DNA of 64,000 nucleotides from Thermomonas sp. (lineage in GTDB: Bacteria > Pseudomonadota > Gammaproteobacteria > Xanthomonadales > Xanthomonadaceae). The translations under genes were made by a program, and so were the position numbers. Below, one piece after another: positions 1-9,435 of this stretch (position 1 is its first letter; each line of letters starts with the position of its first letter). Under the pieces are notes generated by a model. It saw only the letters and a program-made list of their open reading frames with translations. It made no database searches and was not told the DNA's origin. Where the stretch lies: NCBI RefSeq assembly GCF_019104945.1, contig NZ_JAHRWW010000053.1, forward strand, positions 1 through 64,000, in the 5' to 3' direction.

Positions 1-1
1 T

Positions 2-259
2 AAAACCGCCGTACCGGTGCTGGGCGTGCCGGTGCAGAGTAAAGCGCTCAACGGCATGGATTCGTTATTGTCTATCGTGCAGATGCCTGCAGGCATTCCG
101 GTGGCCACCTTCGCCATTGGTAATGCCGGCGCGGCTAACGCAGCGCTGTTTGCAGCCGCCATGCTGGCGGTGGAATACCCGGCTATTGGTGCCGCGTTGG
201 CTGCTTTTCGCGCCAAGCAAACCGAGGACGTCGTCAATAACGACGACCCGCGCCAGTGA
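2..259 (+). CDS. purE: PurE, N5-carboxyaminoimidazole ribonucleotide mutase (C-terminal part)
   Basis: The reading frame enters from the left edge and gives the last 85 codons of PurE, the class I mutase that moves the carboxyl group of N5-CAIR to C4 in purine synthesis. The run [19 protein letters not shown] followed by [15 protein letters not shown] is the highly conserved C-terminal half of the family. The stop codon overlaps the purK start by four bases (GTGA), so the two successive enzymes of the pathway are translationally coupled. The N-terminal half and the promoter lie outside the window. Confidence 0.95.
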   Translation, partial: KTAVPVLGVPVQSKALNGMDSLLSIVQMPAGIPVATFAIGNAGAANAALFAAAMLAVEYPAIGAALAAFRAKQTEDVVNNDDPRQ

Positions 260-1395
260 GCACGGTCGGCATTTTAGGCGGTGGCCAACTGGCCCGCATG
301 TTGGTGCTGGCGGGCGCACCATTAGGCCTGCAATTCAAAATTTTTGACACCGTAGCCGATGCCTGCGCCGGACAGCTTGCATCGCTGACCATGGGTGACT
401 ACGCCGATACAGCCGCGCTTGCCGATTGGGCAACGGGCGTGAATGTGGCCACATTCGATTTTGAAAACGTACCCGCGCAGGCCGCGCAGCAACTTACTGC
501 ACAGACACAAGTGGCGCCGAATGCGCGCGCACTAGCGGTTGCACAAGACCGGCTTTCGGAGAAAACCTTATTCCGTGAACTGGGCATTCCGGTGCCGCCG
601 TTTGCCGCGATCGACACGCTTGTACAGCTGCAGGCCGCGGTTGTTGCGCTAGGGACGCCCTGCATTCTTAAGACCCGTCGTTTTGGTTACGACGGTAAAG
701 GGCAGTTCCGCATCAAGTCGGCGGCTGATGTCGAGGCCGCGTGGGCTGCACTTGGCCCGCAGGCGGAAAAAGTAGGGCTGATTTTGGAAGGTTTTGTAGC
801 CTTCCAGCGCGAACTCTCGGTGGTGGCAGTACGCAGCCGCAGTGGCGAGTTCCGCGCTTGGCCACTAACGCAGAATTGGCATGTAGATGGCGTGCTATCG
901 GCCAGCCTTGCGCCCGCACAGGTGCCCCCAGAACAACAGGCGATCGCCCTCGCACATGCACAGAAACTGGCTGAAGCGCTTGATTATGTGGGCGTGTTCG
1001 CACTCGAACTGTTTGAACGCAATGGTGAACTGCTCGCCAATGAAATGGCCCCGCGTGTGCACAACTCGGGCCACTGGACGACAGAAGGCAGCGAAACATC
1101 GCAGTTTGAAAACCACCTGCGCGCTGTAGCGGGCCTGCCACTGGGTAGCACCGCTATGCGCGGCTATGCGTGCATGTTGAACTGGCTGGGCGAGATGCCT
1201 AACCGCGAGGCCGCGCTGCGCGTGGCAGGCGTGCATTGGCACGACTACGGCAAGCAGCCGCGCGACGGGCGCAAGGTTGGGCACGCCACTGTGCGCGCCG
1301 ACACTCCGGCTGAATTAGCGCAGGCGCTTAGCGCACTGGGTGAGGCATTGAGCCGCCAGGCACAAGTGGCGCCGGTGGTGGCCCGGCTGGGCTAA
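256..1395 (+). CDS. purK: PurK, N5-carboxyaminoimidazole ribonucleotide synthase
   Basis: This ATP-grasp enzyme makes N5-CAIR from AIR, bicarbonate and ATP, the substrate of PurE encoded just upstream. It starts with a GTG that overlaps the purE stop. The N-terminus [12 protein letters not shown] is the PurK nucleotide-fold signature. [12 protein letters not shown] is the ATP-grasp loop, and [13 protein letters not shown] near residue 270 is the conserved metal and ADP site of PurK. At 379 aa it is full length for the family. A strong hairpin follows the stop. Confidence 0.96.
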   Translation: MSTVGILGGGQLARMLVLAGAPLGLQFKIFDTVADACAGQLASLTMGDYADTAALADWATGVNVATFDFENVPAQAAQQLTAQTQVAPNARALAVAQDRLSEKTLFRELGIPVPPFAAIDTLVQLQAAVVALGTPCILKTRRFGYDGKGQFRIKSAADVEAAWAALGPQAEKVGLILEGFVAFQRELSVVAVRSRSGEFRAWPLTQNWHVDGVLSASLAPAQVPPEQQAIALAHAQKLAEALDYVGVFALELFERNGELLANEMAPRVHNSGHWTTEGSETSQFENHLRAVAGLPLGSTAMRGYACMLNWLGEMPNREAALRVAGVHWHDYGKQPRDGRKVGHATVRADTPAELAQALSALGEALSRQAQVAPVVARLG

Positions 1396-1419
1396 GCGGG
1401 CCTCCCAAAGTAGTTAGCA

Positions 1420-1445
1420 AAACGGCCGGGGAAACCCGGCCGTTT
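1420..1445. terminator. Bidirectional terminator between purK and sodB
   Basis: An 11-bp perfect stem (AAACGGCCGGG with CCCGGCCGTTT) closes a GAAA tetraloop. It lies between the convergent ends of purK and sodB and has a T-rich flank on each strand, so it can serve both genes. Confidence 0.85.
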
Positions 1446-1466
1446 CTATGGCGCAAACCAAGAGGC

Positions 1467-2045
1467 TTACTTAAGTTGCGATGCCACAAAGTCCCAGTTC
1501 ACCAGCGCCCAGAACGCTTCCACATACTTCGGGCGGGCGTTGCGATAGTCGATGTAATAGGCGTGCTCCCACACGTCGCAGGTGAGTAGCGCGGTGTCTT
1601 CGCCGGTTAGCGGGGTGGCCGCGTTCGGGGTGCTGACCAGCGCCAATGCGCCATCCGGGCGCTGCACCAACCATGCCCAGCCAGATCCGAAGGTGGTAAC
1701 GGCGGTCTTGGTGAACGCTTCTTTGAACGCTTCAAAGCTGCCGAATGCGGCATTGATGGCATCGGCCAGCTTGCCGGTTGGTGCGCCGCCGCCATTGGGC
1801 TTTAAGCAATTCCAATAGAAGCTGTGGTTCCATACCTGCGCGGCATTATTGAACATACCGCCCTGCGACTTGCGGATGATGTCTTCCAGCGAAGCGTTTT
1901 CAAACTCGGTGCCCACAATCATGTTGTTCAGATTGGTGACATAGGCCTGATGGTGCTTGCCGTAGTGAAAGTCGATGGTTTCGGCCGAAATATGCGGTTC
2001 CAGCGCGGTGCGGTCGTAGGGTAGGGCTGGCAAGGTGATAGCCAC
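1467..2045 (-). CDS. sodB: Iron superoxide dismutase
   Basis: This cytoplasmic enzyme dismutates superoxide. The protein is 192 aa when started at the GTG at 2045, which has an AAGGAG ribosome binding site at 2052-2057. A longer frame running upstream has no support. The metal ligands of the Fe/Mn family fall at His27 (HYGKHH), His74 (WNHSFYWN), Asp157 and His161 ([11 protein letters not shown]). The spacing and the [14 protein letters not shown] block fit the iron type. The gene is monocistronic, ending at the shared terminator with purK and facing divergently from grxD. Confidence 0.95.
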   Translation of the reverse strand: MAITLPALPYDRTALEPHISAETIDFHYGKHHQAYVTNLNNMIVGTEFENASLEDIIRKSQGGMFNNAAQVWNHSFYWNCLKPNGGGAPTGKLADAINAAFGSFEAFKEAFTKTAVTTFGSGWAWLVQRPDGALALVSTPNAATPLTGEDTALLTCDVWEHAYYIDYRNARPKYVEAFWALVNWDFVASQLK

Positions 2046-2195
2046 GAAGAACTCCTTATCTAGCTGTTTGAATCGAGCGGTTTGAAAGATGCGAGCCGAA
2101 ACGGCGCACAACGAATTACAATAGCGGATTGTATCCATTTCGCCCGTTGCGTCATCGTGAAATCAACGGGCTGCACTGTTGCAGGAGCTGAAACA

Positions 2196-2519
2196 ATGCC
2201 GTCTGTGGAAGAGCGCATCCGCGCCGAGATCGAAGGCTACCCCCTCGTGATGTTTATGAAGGGGACGGCGCAGTATCCCATGTGCGGTTTTTCTAGTCGC
2301 GCGGTACAAGCGTTACAGGCGGCAGGTGCCACGCATTTGCATACGATCAATGTGCTGGAAGAGCCCGAAATTCGCGCCAATTTGCCGCGTTATTCCGATT
2401 GGCCCACCTTCCCACAGATCTTTATTAATGGCGAACTGATCGGCGGCTGCGACATCATTGTTGAACTGGCCGAGTCGGGTGAACTGGCACGCTTGATCGC
2501 AGACTTGCACCAAGGATAA
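2196..2519 (+). CDS. grxD: Monothiol glutaredoxin Grx4 family
   Basis: This 107-aa monothiol glutaredoxin carries the CGFS active site (PMCGFSSRAVQ, near residue 31) and the glutathione-binding motifs WPTFPQIF and GGCDI. The family forms a glutathione-bridged 2Fe-2S dimer and passes clusters to target proteins. The start chosen is the ATG at 2196, preceded by GCAGGAG at 2181-2187. Upstream in-frame codons belong to the sodB-grxD intergenic region. The next gene follows two bases after the stop, so grxD, the SDR gene and marC form a probable operon. Confidence 0.94.
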   Translation: MPSVEERIRAEIEGYPLVMFMKGTAQYPMCGFSSRAVQALQAAGATHLHTINVLEEPEIRANLPRYSDWPTFPQIFINGELIGGCDIIVELAESGELARLIADLHQG

Positions 2520-2521
2520 GC

Positions 2522-3241
2522 ATGAATAACGTGTTACAAGACCGCGTCATTTTAATCGCAGGCGCGGCCGGTGGGCTGGGTAAAGAGGCGGCCATCGCCT
2601 GTGCAGTGGCAGGGGCCACGGTTGTGTTGCTTGGCCGCAAAGTGGCGCCGCTTAACCGCGTGTATGACGCGATCAAAGCCGTTGGGCCAGAACCCATTTT
2701 GTATCCACTCGATTTAGAAGGCGCGTCTCCGGACGACTACGACCAGCTAGCGCAGGCGGTGGAAGGTGAATTTGGGAAGTTAGACGGTCTGCTGCACTGC
2801 GCCGCCGAGTTCAAAGCACTTACCCCACTGCAGCACACAGATCCAGCCGACTTCGCGCGTGCGATCCATGTGGACCTTACCGCACGCTGGTGGCTGACCC
2901 AAGCCTGCCTGCCGCTGCTATTCAAATCCGATGCCGGTGCGGCAGTATTCGTGGTGGACGACCCCATGCGCACCAGTGGCGCTTACTGGGGCGCTTACGG
3001 GATTGCGCAAGCAGGGCAGGCGGCCATGATCTCAATATTACAAGCAGAATTAGGCAGTTCCGGCCCGCGTATCAGCGGCTTGCAGCTTGGCCCCATGCGC
3101 ACGAATTTGCGTGCCAAAGCCTACCAGCTCAATGCCGATGCCAAGGCACGCTCGGCCACAGACTACGCGCCGCTTTGCGTTGAAATGCTCACTCCTGCGG
3201 CCGGCACATGGCGTGGAACAATACGCAAAGCCGAGGACTGA
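2522..3241 (+). CDS. SDR-fold protein, YciK-like, with altered catalytic residues
   Basis: The 239-aa protein has the short-chain dehydrogenase cofactor motif GAAGGLG (residues 14-20) and the overall length of the YciK subgroup. The active-site Tyr is present (Tyr159, in WGAYGIAQ), but the Lys expected four residues later is Gln163. The Ser expected about 13 residues before the Tyr is replaced by the Asp-Asp of VVDDP. It therefore probably binds a dinucleotide but may not be a standard oxidoreductase. It sits two bases after grxD and four before marC. The substrate is unknown. Confidence 0.75.
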   Translation: MNNVLQDRVILIAGAAGGLGKEAAIACAVAGATVVLLGRKVAPLNRVYDAIKAVGPEPILYPLDLEGASPDDYDQLAQAVEGEFGKLDGLLHCAAEFKALTPLQHTDPADFARAIHVDLTARWWLTQACLPLLFKSDAGAAVFVVDDPMRTSGAYWGAYGIAQAGQAAMISILQAELGSSGPRISGLQLGPMRTNLRAKAYQLNADAKARSATDYAPLCVEMLTPAAGTWRGTIRKAED

Positions 3242-3244
3242 TCA

Positions 3245-3853
3245 ATGACGATTACCGCCGCCGCACTGCTGCTGTTTTTTATTCTTGATCCGTTGGGCAA
3301 TATCCCGGTGCTGTTGAGTTTGTTCAAGAATGTGCCTGCCCACCGACAGCGCAAGGTGTTGACCCGAGAACTGCTGATCGCCCTTGTGGTGTTGATGCTA
3401 TTTCTCTGGGGCGGGCAATATGCATTGAACTTGATGCACCTGCGGCAAGAGTCGGTGTCAATTGCTGGCGGTATCGTGCTGTTTCTCATTGGTCTGCGCA
3501 TGATTTTCCCCACGGCTGAAGGGGTGATGGGCGATGTACCAGGCGGTGAACCTTTCGTAGTGCCGTTGGCTGTTCCCATGATTGCGGGGCCTTCCGGCAT
3601 GGCTGCTGTGATGCTGCTTGGTAGCCAAGAACCTAACCGCATGTTGGACTGGATGCTGGCCTTGATTCTTGCTTGGGGCGCAACCGCCGTCATTCTGTAC
3701 TCGGCGCCATGGCTCAAAAAATTGCTTGGTACCCGCGTATTGACCGCCGTAGAGCGTCTGATGGGGATGGTGATCGTAGCGATTTCGGTACAAATGTTCT
3801 TGGACGGCGTGGCGTCTTACTTGAAGACACCTTCGCAGGTAGGGCTGGGTTAA
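3245..3853 (+). CDS. MarC family inner-membrane protein
   Basis: This is a 202-aa polytopic protein with six hydrophobic segments typical of the MarC/YhgN family (NAAT domain). Family hallmarks visible are FFILDPLGNIPVLLSLF near the N-terminus and PLAVPMIAGPSGMAAVML in the middle. The physiological substrate of the family is not settled. The start ATG has a GAGGA ribosome binding site overlapping the end of the SDR gene, indicating one transcript with grxD. Confidence 0.88.
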   Translation: MTITAAALLLFFILDPLGNIPVLLSLFKNVPAHRQRKVLTRELLIALVVLMLFLWGGQYALNLMHLRQESVSIAGGIVLFLIGLRMIFPTAEGVMGDVPGGEPFVVPLAVPMIAGPSGMAAVMLLGSQEPNRMLDWMLALILAWGATAVILYSAPWLKKLLGTRVLTAVERLMGMVIVAISVQMFLDGVASYLKTPSQVGLG

Positions 3854-4053
3854 AAAACTGGCTGTCACGACCGCGACATGCCGTTGTCACACCTCCGTCA
3901 TGCATGCTCGTTATCATGTTAAACTTTAGTAATACCGTACAGCAGGGTACGGCCCACACATTCCTGCAATATCGCCGTTGATGTCCGAAATTAGGCCGCA
4001 GCGGCGTTTAGTCCATTGTCAGTTGTTCTCCTCCAATAATCAGAGGTTATGCC

Positions 4054-7000
4054 ATGAACCATCCGAGCCGCGCTAGGCTGTCCAAGCTTTCGCTGGGTTT
4101 GATCGTCGCCCTCGCCGCAGCACCTGTTTTCGCACAAAGCACCTCCGCCGGCGTCGGTGGCCAGGTCGTTTCCGCTGGCGGCCAGCCGGTGGCAGGTGCC
4201 GAAATCACCATCACCCACGTTGAATCCGGCACAGTCAGCCGCGCCACCACCGATGCCAGCGGCCGCTACAACGCCCGCGGCCTGCGCGTGGGCGGCCCGT
4301 ACACCATCGTCATTACCAAGGCGGGTGAGGGGAGCAAGACTGAGGATGGCGTGTATCTGAACCTAAATCAGGTCAATACCGTCAATGCCCAGCTCAACAA
4401 TAGTGTTGCTGCCACTATGGATACCGTGCAGGTGTTGGGCGTAGCTGGTGGTTTGGATATCTTCAGCACCAATAAGATGGGTTCAGGCTCCAACGTAACC
4501 CGCACCACGATCGAAGCCCTGCCTTCGGCCAATCGTAATATTCAAGATTACATTCGCCTTGATCCGCGTATCTCGCAGATCAGTAAAGCCGATGGTGCAA
4601 TCTCTGCTGGTGGCCAGAATACCCGCTATAACGCGATCCGCATCGATGGTATCGGTGCCGGTGACCCGTTTGGCCTTGAGTCCAACAATCTACCAACCGA
4701 GCGTCAGCCGGTGTCGATGGATGCGATTCAAGAAATCAATATCGATCTGTCCAATTACGACACCACCATCTACGGTGGCACTGGCGCGGTGATCAACGCT
4801 GTGACTAAGTCGGGAACCAACGACTTCCACGGTTCGATCTACGGCAGTTACCGCGATAAGGATATGGTGCGAACCCGTCTGGACGGCGATAAAGGCGATT
4901 TCAACGGTTTCAATGATGAAAAAACCTACGGTATGACGGTTGGTGGCCCAATCGTTAAGGACAAGCTGTTCTTCTTCGCTAACTACGAAAAGTACCAGCG
5001 CTCAGCGCCGGGCGTGGCGCTGGCCGACGGCCCATATGGTAAGGGTGATATCACCGATACCCAGATCAAGCAGGTGCAAGACTTTATGTCTGCCAAGGGC
5101 TATGACGTAGGTGGCCTAGATGCTCCGGATAGCAAGACCGAGATCGAGGAATACGCGGTCAAGCTGGACTGGAATATCAACGACGATCATCGTGCAGCGC
5201 TGCGCTACAACAAGATGGAGCAGAGCGTGATGCGCTTCCCCGGCATCAGCTCCAGTCAGCTCTCGCTGAGCAATTACTGGTATGCCCAACCCAAGACTTA
5301 TGAAACGTGGATGGGTGAGGTGTTCTCGGACTGGAGCGATAATTTCTCCACCGAATTCAAGATCTCGCACAAGGATTACGCGGCTAGCCGTGTGCCAGCA
5401 GTCGATCTGCCGGCGATCCAGATCAAGGGCTTTGGCCCGAAGAACAATTCGTTGTTCATTGGTACGGAGCAGAACACTCACGTCAATATCGTTGAGTCTA
5501 AAGAGCTGAGCGTATTTGCCGCCGGAACTTGGTATGTGGGTAACCACAGCGTCAAGTTCGGTTTCGACTACAGCGATAACGACTTGATGAACTTCTACGG
5601 GCGCAACCTCAATGGCGTCTATGAGTTTGCCAACCTGACGGATTTTCTCAATGGCGATCCGTCGCGCTACCAGTTGCGCGCCCCGCGTCCGGGTGGCAGC
5701 CGTGACGACATCCCCGCATCCTTCACGCTGAAGAATACTGGCGTATTCTTGCAAGATACTTGGGCGATCGGAAATAATCTAAACCTGATGTTCGGCCTGC
5801 GCATGGACATGCCGGAGTTTAGTGAGCAGCGCCTGTATAACGCACGCATCGAGCAGTTGTATGGCTATAACAATACCAACCTGCCAGAGAAGAAGCTGTT
5901 CCAGCCGCGTGTGGGTTTCAACTACACCTTCGATAGCGAACGCCCAACTCAGCTGCGTGGTGGTGTGGGTCTGTTCGGTGGTGCAGCGCCCAACGTCTGG
6001 CTGGCTGGTGCCTATCAGAACACGGGTTTGAATTACGTTGAGTACGACCTCAAGGGCAATGCTGCGCCGAATTTCGACCCGACTGTGCCACCTCCTACCG
6101 CTGGTTTGACTCCGTCGGCAGCACGTCAGAACGTAGACGTCATCGCGCCGGGCACACGTCTGCCGTCGGTATGGAAAGCCAACTTGGCGTTCGAGCATGA
6201 ATTACCTTGGTATGGCATGGTGGCATCGGCCGAAGTGCTGGTTACTAAGGTCAAAGATGCACTGTATTTTGAACGTCTGGACTTAATGAACCCAACCTTC
6301 ACGGGCACCCAAGATGGTCGTGATAACTACTGGAATGCTGCTGGCCGCAATCCGGCTAATGCAGGCCAGTACGGCATGGAGGTGGGTAAAATCAACGGCA
6401 AGACTTGTACGACGGCACAGGTCAGCGGCGGTTTGTGTCCGGACGTGAAGGGCAACCGTCCTAGCGATATCGGCGATGTGATGCTGTTGCGCAATACTGA
6501 CAAGGGGCGCAGCACCCAGTTGACTTTCGCCCTCAGCAAGCCGATGACCCAGCACTGGGGCTGGTCGTTGGGCTATACCTACACCAATGCCAAGGAAGTC
6601 AGCCCGCTGACCAGTTCGCAGAACACCTCGAACTGGAACAATACATTGATCTTCAATGCAAACGAGAACGTGGCGTATAACTCACGCTATGCGATCAAGG
6701 ATCGTTTGACCGGCACTGTTGAGTGGAAGCATGCTTTCTTCGGTGACTACGCTACTCGTGCAGGCTTGTTCTACGAAGGTCGCACGGGTCGTCCGTATAG
6801 CTACATCTTCTACAACGACGCCAATGGCGATGGCGCAGGTACCAATGACTTGTTCTATGTGCCGAAGGGCTATGGTGATGTGCTGTTTACCGGCGGCGCT
6901 ACCATGGAAAAGGCCTTCTTTGACTGGCTAGAAAATACCCCCGAGTTGAATGCATTCCGTGGTTTGGCTGTGCCTGCCAATTCGCATCGCGCTAAGTGGG

Positions 7001-7311
7001 TCAATAGCTTCGATGTTCGGATCAGCCAAGAACTGCCGGCTTTCTTCAAGGGTCATAAGGCCGAACTGTCGTTGGACATTATGAACATCGGCAACCTGCT
7101 CAACAAAAAGTGGGGTTTGATCGACGACTATGGCTTCTACTCGACTCGTCGCGTCGCAAACTACGCAGGTATTGATCCGGTCACTGGAAAATATATCTAT
7201 ACCTTTACAGGTTCGACCGATAACGCTTCCATTCAGGAAAACAATAACGACAAGGGCAACACCGCCGTGTCGCGCTGGTCGGTGATGGTGGGCTTCAAGT
7301 ACAAGTTCTAA
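4054..7311 (+). CDS. TonB-dependent receptor, Oar-like
   Basis: This is a 1085-aa outer-membrane receptor. A signal peptide ends at about residue 27 (VAALAAAPVFA-like). Residues 33-105 form a carboxypeptidase-regulatory-like beta domain (VGGQVVSAGGQPVAGAEITI). A plug domain follows from about 125 to 250, and the rest is a barrel that ends in the outer-membrane signature FKYKF. Proteins of this layout (Oar type) are abundant in Xanthomonadales and take up large or unidentified ligands, energised by TonB. The start has an AGAGG site seven bases upstream. The 200-base leader contains an inverted repeat CCGTAC...GTACGG at about 3935-3952 that may be regulatory. A terminator follows the gene, so it is monocistronic. 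Confidence 0.9.
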   Translation: MNHPSRARLSKLSLGLIVALAAAPVFAQSTSAGVGGQVVSAGGQPVAGAEITITHVESGTVSRATTDASGRYNARGLRVGGPYTIVITKAGEGSKTEDGVYLNLNQVNTVNAQLNNSVAATMDTVQVLGVAGGLDIFSTNKMGSGSNVTRTTIEALPSANRNIQDYIRLDPRISQISKADGAISAGGQNTRYNAIRIDGIGAGDPFGLESNNLPTERQPVSMDAIQEINIDLSNYDTTIYGGTGAVINAVTKSGTNDFHGSIYGSYRDKDMVRTRLDGDKGDFNGFNDEKTYGMTVGGPIVKDKLFFFANYEKYQRSAPGVALADGPYGKGDITDTQIKQVQDFMSAKGYDVGGLDAPDSKTEIEEYAVKLDWNINDDHRAALRYNKMEQSVMRFPGISSSQLSLSNYWYAQPKTYETWMGEVFSDWSDNFSTEFKISHKDYAASRVPAVDLPAIQIKGFGPKNNSLFIGTEQNTHVNIVESKELSVFAAGTWYVGNHSVKFGFDYSDNDLMNFYGRNLNGVYEFANLTDFLNGDPSRYQLRAPRPGGSRDDIPASFTLKNTGVFLQDTWAIGNNLNLMFGLRMDMPEFSEQRLYNARIEQLYGYNNTNLPEKKLFQPRVGFNYTFDSERPTQLRGGVGLFGGAAPNVWLAGAYQNTGLNYVEYDLKGNAAPNFDPTVPPPTAGLTPSAARQNVDVIAPGTRLPSVWKANLAFEHELPWYGMVASAEVLVTKVKDALYFERLDLMNPTFTGTQDGRDNYWNAAGRNPANAGQYGMEVGKINGKTCTTAQVSGGLCPDVKGNRPSDIGDVMLLRNTDKGRSTQLTFALSKPMTQHWGWSLGYTYTNAKEVSPLTSSQNTSNWNNTLIFNANENVAYNSRYAIKDRLTGTVEWKHAFFGDYATRAGLFYEGRTGRPYSYIFYNDANGDGAGTNDLFYVPKGYGDVLFTGGATMEKAFFDWLENTPELNAFRGLAVPANSHRAKWVNSFDVRISQELPAFFKGHKAELSLDIMNIGNLLNKKWGLIDDYGFYSTRRVANYAGIDPVTGKYIYTFTGSTDNASIQENNNDKGNTAVSRWSVMVGFKYKF

Positions 7312-7334
7312 TCCACCGCAACAACTGCACCACC

Positions 7335-7364
7335 AAACACCCGGGGCAACCCGGGTGTTTTTTT
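7335..7364 (+). terminator. Rho-independent terminator of the TonB receptor gene
   Basis: An 11-bp stem (AAACACCCGGG with CCCGGGTGTTT) closes a GCAA tetraloop and runs into seven T residues. Confidence 0.93.
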
Positions 7365-7399
7365 GCGCCATTCTCATGCGATTGAGTTAAAGTGAGGCC

Positions 7400-8797
7400 A
7401 TGACAACGACAACAAAAACGCCGCAGGGTGCGGCCTTAACCACCCTTCCTACCATCAGCACCCACATCTACCCACACGGCGCGCTGGACGTGCTCTCGCG
7501 TGAAGAAGTGGCGCGCCTACGTGATGCATCGTCCGGCGGCTTGCATGAGTTGTTGCGTCGCTGCGCACTGGCCGTGTTGACCTCTGGCAGCGCCTCGGAT
7601 GACCCGCGTGCGGCCGGTGAGCTGTATCCGGATTTCGATATCGAAGTGCGCCAACAAGATCGCGGCGTGCGGATCGAATTGAAAAACGCGCCCGCCATGG
7701 CCTTTGTAGATGGCGAAATCATCCACGGCGTAGCCGAACTGCTATTTGCCGTTGTGCGCGATCTTGCCTTCACCGCAATCGACCTCAACGGCGACACCTC
7801 ACTCGACACTACAGAAGGCATTACCGACGCCGTGTTCCGCCTGCTGCGCAATGCGCGCGTGCTGCATCCGGCCGACCCAAATCTTGTCGTGTGCTGGGGC
7901 GGCCACTCAATTGGGCAAGAAGAATACAAATATACCAAGCAGGTGGGCTACGAGCTTGGCCTGCGCGGGCTAGATATCTGTACTGGCTGCGGCCCCGGTG
8001 CCATGAAGGGGCCGATGAAGGGGGCTACCATCGCCCACGCCAAGCAGCGTCGCCACCGCACCCGCTATATCGGCATCACCGAGCCTGGGATTATTGCAGC
8101 GGAATCACCTAACCCCATCGTCAATCATCTGGTGATCATGCCGGATATTGAAAAGCGCCTCGAAGCCTTTGTACGCATGGCGCACGGAATTATCGTGTTC
8201 CCGGGCGGGGTAGGGACAGCAGAAGAAATTCTCTATATGTTGGGGATCTTGCTACAGGAAGAAAACGCCCATCTACGCTTCCCGTTTATCTTAACGGGCC
8301 CCACCGGCGCAGCGCCCTATTTTGAACAGATCGACAAGTTCATCCGCCTGACCTTGGGCGACGAAGCGGCCAAACTGTACGAAATCATCGTGGCCGACCC
8401 GGTGAAGGTGGCCAAGCGAATGGACGCGGGTGTAAAGAAGGTAAAAGAGCAGCGTATCGCCCAGCGTGACTCGTTCTTCTTTAACTGGGCGTTGCACGTG
8501 CCGTTGGAGCTACAGCAGCCGTTTAGCCCCACCCATGAACTTATGGCCGGGCTGGATCTGCACCACGGCCGCAAGCCGCACGAACTTGCAGCAGACCTGC
8601 GCCGCGCGTTCTCCGGTATTGTGGCGGGCAACGTGAAAGAGGAGGGGCTGCGTAGGATTGAGGCGCACGGCCCCTTCGAAATCCACGGAGACCCCGATAT
8701 CATGCGTGCACTAGACGCGCTGCTGCGCGCGTTCGTCCAGCAGCGGCGCATGAAGATTTCGGGAGAGTACAAGCCTTGTTATAAGGTGGTTGCGTAA
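7400..8797 (+). CDS. ppnN: PpnN (YgdH), nucleotide 5'-monophosphate nucleosidase
   Basis: This 465-aa protein has the LOG/lysine decarboxylase-like Rossmann core of PpnN flanked by the family-specific N- and C-terminal domains. The enzyme splits purine and pyrimidine nucleoside monophosphates into base and ribose phosphate, and in E. coli it is tuned by (p)ppGpp. Motifs seen are CWGGHSIGQEEYKY, GCGPGAMKGPMKGA and the nucleotide-binding PGGVGTAEEILYML. The length matches full-length YgdH. The gene stands alone between two terminated units. Confidence 0.9.
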   Translation: MTTTTKTPQGAALTTLPTISTHIYPHGALDVLSREEVARLRDASSGGLHELLRRCALAVLTSGSASDDPRAAGELYPDFDIEVRQQDRGVRIELKNAPAMAFVDGEIIHGVAELLFAVVRDLAFTAIDLNGDTSLDTTEGITDAVFRLLRNARVLHPADPNLVVCWGGHSIGQEEYKYTKQVGYELGLRGLDICTGCGPGAMKGPMKGATIAHAKQRRHRTRYIGITEPGIIAAESPNPIVNHLVIMPDIEKRLEAFVRMAHGIIVFPGGVGTAEEILYMLGILLQEENAHLRFPFILTGPTGAAPYFEQIDKFIRLTLGDEAAKLYEIIVADPVKVAKRMDAGVKKVKEQRIAQRDSFFFNWALHVPLELQQPFSPTHELMAGLDLHHGRKPHELAADLRRAFSGIVAGNVKEEGLRRIEAHGPFEIHGDPDIMRALDALLRAFVQQRRMKISGEYKPCYKVVA

Positions 8798-8898
8798 TGA
8801 ATTTTGCACATCCTCTTGCATTCCGTCGTAGGTTTTGCTAGGATCGCTGGGAACCATTTTTTGCTGTTTCAATATCCGCCTAAACAAGGATGATCCCC

Positions 8899-9318
8899 AT
8901 GAAGAAGCTTGCTCTTGCTCTTTTTGTTGCTACGGTCTTTTCGTCATCTGCTTTTGCAGCAGGCCAAGACGCTAGCATCACTCTTCAAGTCAACACTGGT
9001 TCCGTCATGACCAGCACGGGCGGCGATTTTGTATCGGCTGCCAGCGGTCAGGCAGTTGCGGCAGGCCAGAGTGTCATGCTAAACGCTGGGTCGTCTGCTA
9101 CGTTGACCTATGGCAATGGCTGCAAAATGGAATTGACCCAGCCGGGTACTTACAGCGTTCCGGCAGAATGCAAAGCTGCGGGTGGTAAGAGCAGTGGCGG
9201 TTCTAGCGGCATGAACGCTGCTGTCATTGCTGGTGCTGCTGCGCTGGGCGCCGTTGCGATTGATCAAGGCAAGAACACCGATAACGGCCCTCTGAGCACC
9301 GGTGTTCGTCACTACTGA
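8899..9318 (+). CDS. Small exported protein, FecR-like beta fold
   Basis: The predicted 139-aa product begins with a clear signal peptide (MKKLALALF, cleaved near AFA/AG). The start at 8899 is preferred over the ATG nine bases earlier because AAGGA lies eight bases upstream of it. The mature part contains GSV, a glycine-rich stretch and LNAGSSATLTYGNGCKMEL, which resembles a FecR-type beta domain. A Gly/Ser linker leads to a hydrophobic Ala/Gly segment (AAVIAGAAALGAVAI) and a polar tail ending GVRHY. I do not recognise a named family. Two Cys residues (in NGCKM and AECKA) could form a disulfide in the periplasm. Confidence 0.7.
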   Translation: MKKLALALFVATVFSSSAFAAGQDASITLQVNTGSVMTSTGGDFVSAASGQAVAAGQSVMLNAGSSATLTYGNGCKMELTQPGTYSVPAECKAAGGKSSGGSSGMNAAVIAGAAALGAVAIDQGKNTDNGPLSTGVRHY

Positions 9319-9344
9319 TCATTCTAGATCGTACTAGTTTTACC

Positions 9345-9377
9345 AACAGGGCAGATCGGGAGGTCTGCCCTGTTGCT
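9345..9377 (+). terminator. Stem-loop after the exported protein gene
   Basis: An 11-bp perfect stem (AACAGGGCAGA with TCTGCCCTGTT) with an 8-base loop. The T-run after it is weak. Confidence 0.75.
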
Positions 9378-9435
9378 TTGGTGCGCACTAATGGTTTTTA
9401 CTCGTGTTTTGATTTGTTACAGGTAAAGTCTAAGG

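Noticed and set aside
2046..2138. Longer superoxide dismutase starting at 2138
   Set aside because: The GTG at 2045 has a strong ribosome binding site and yields the usual N-terminus; the extension has neither.
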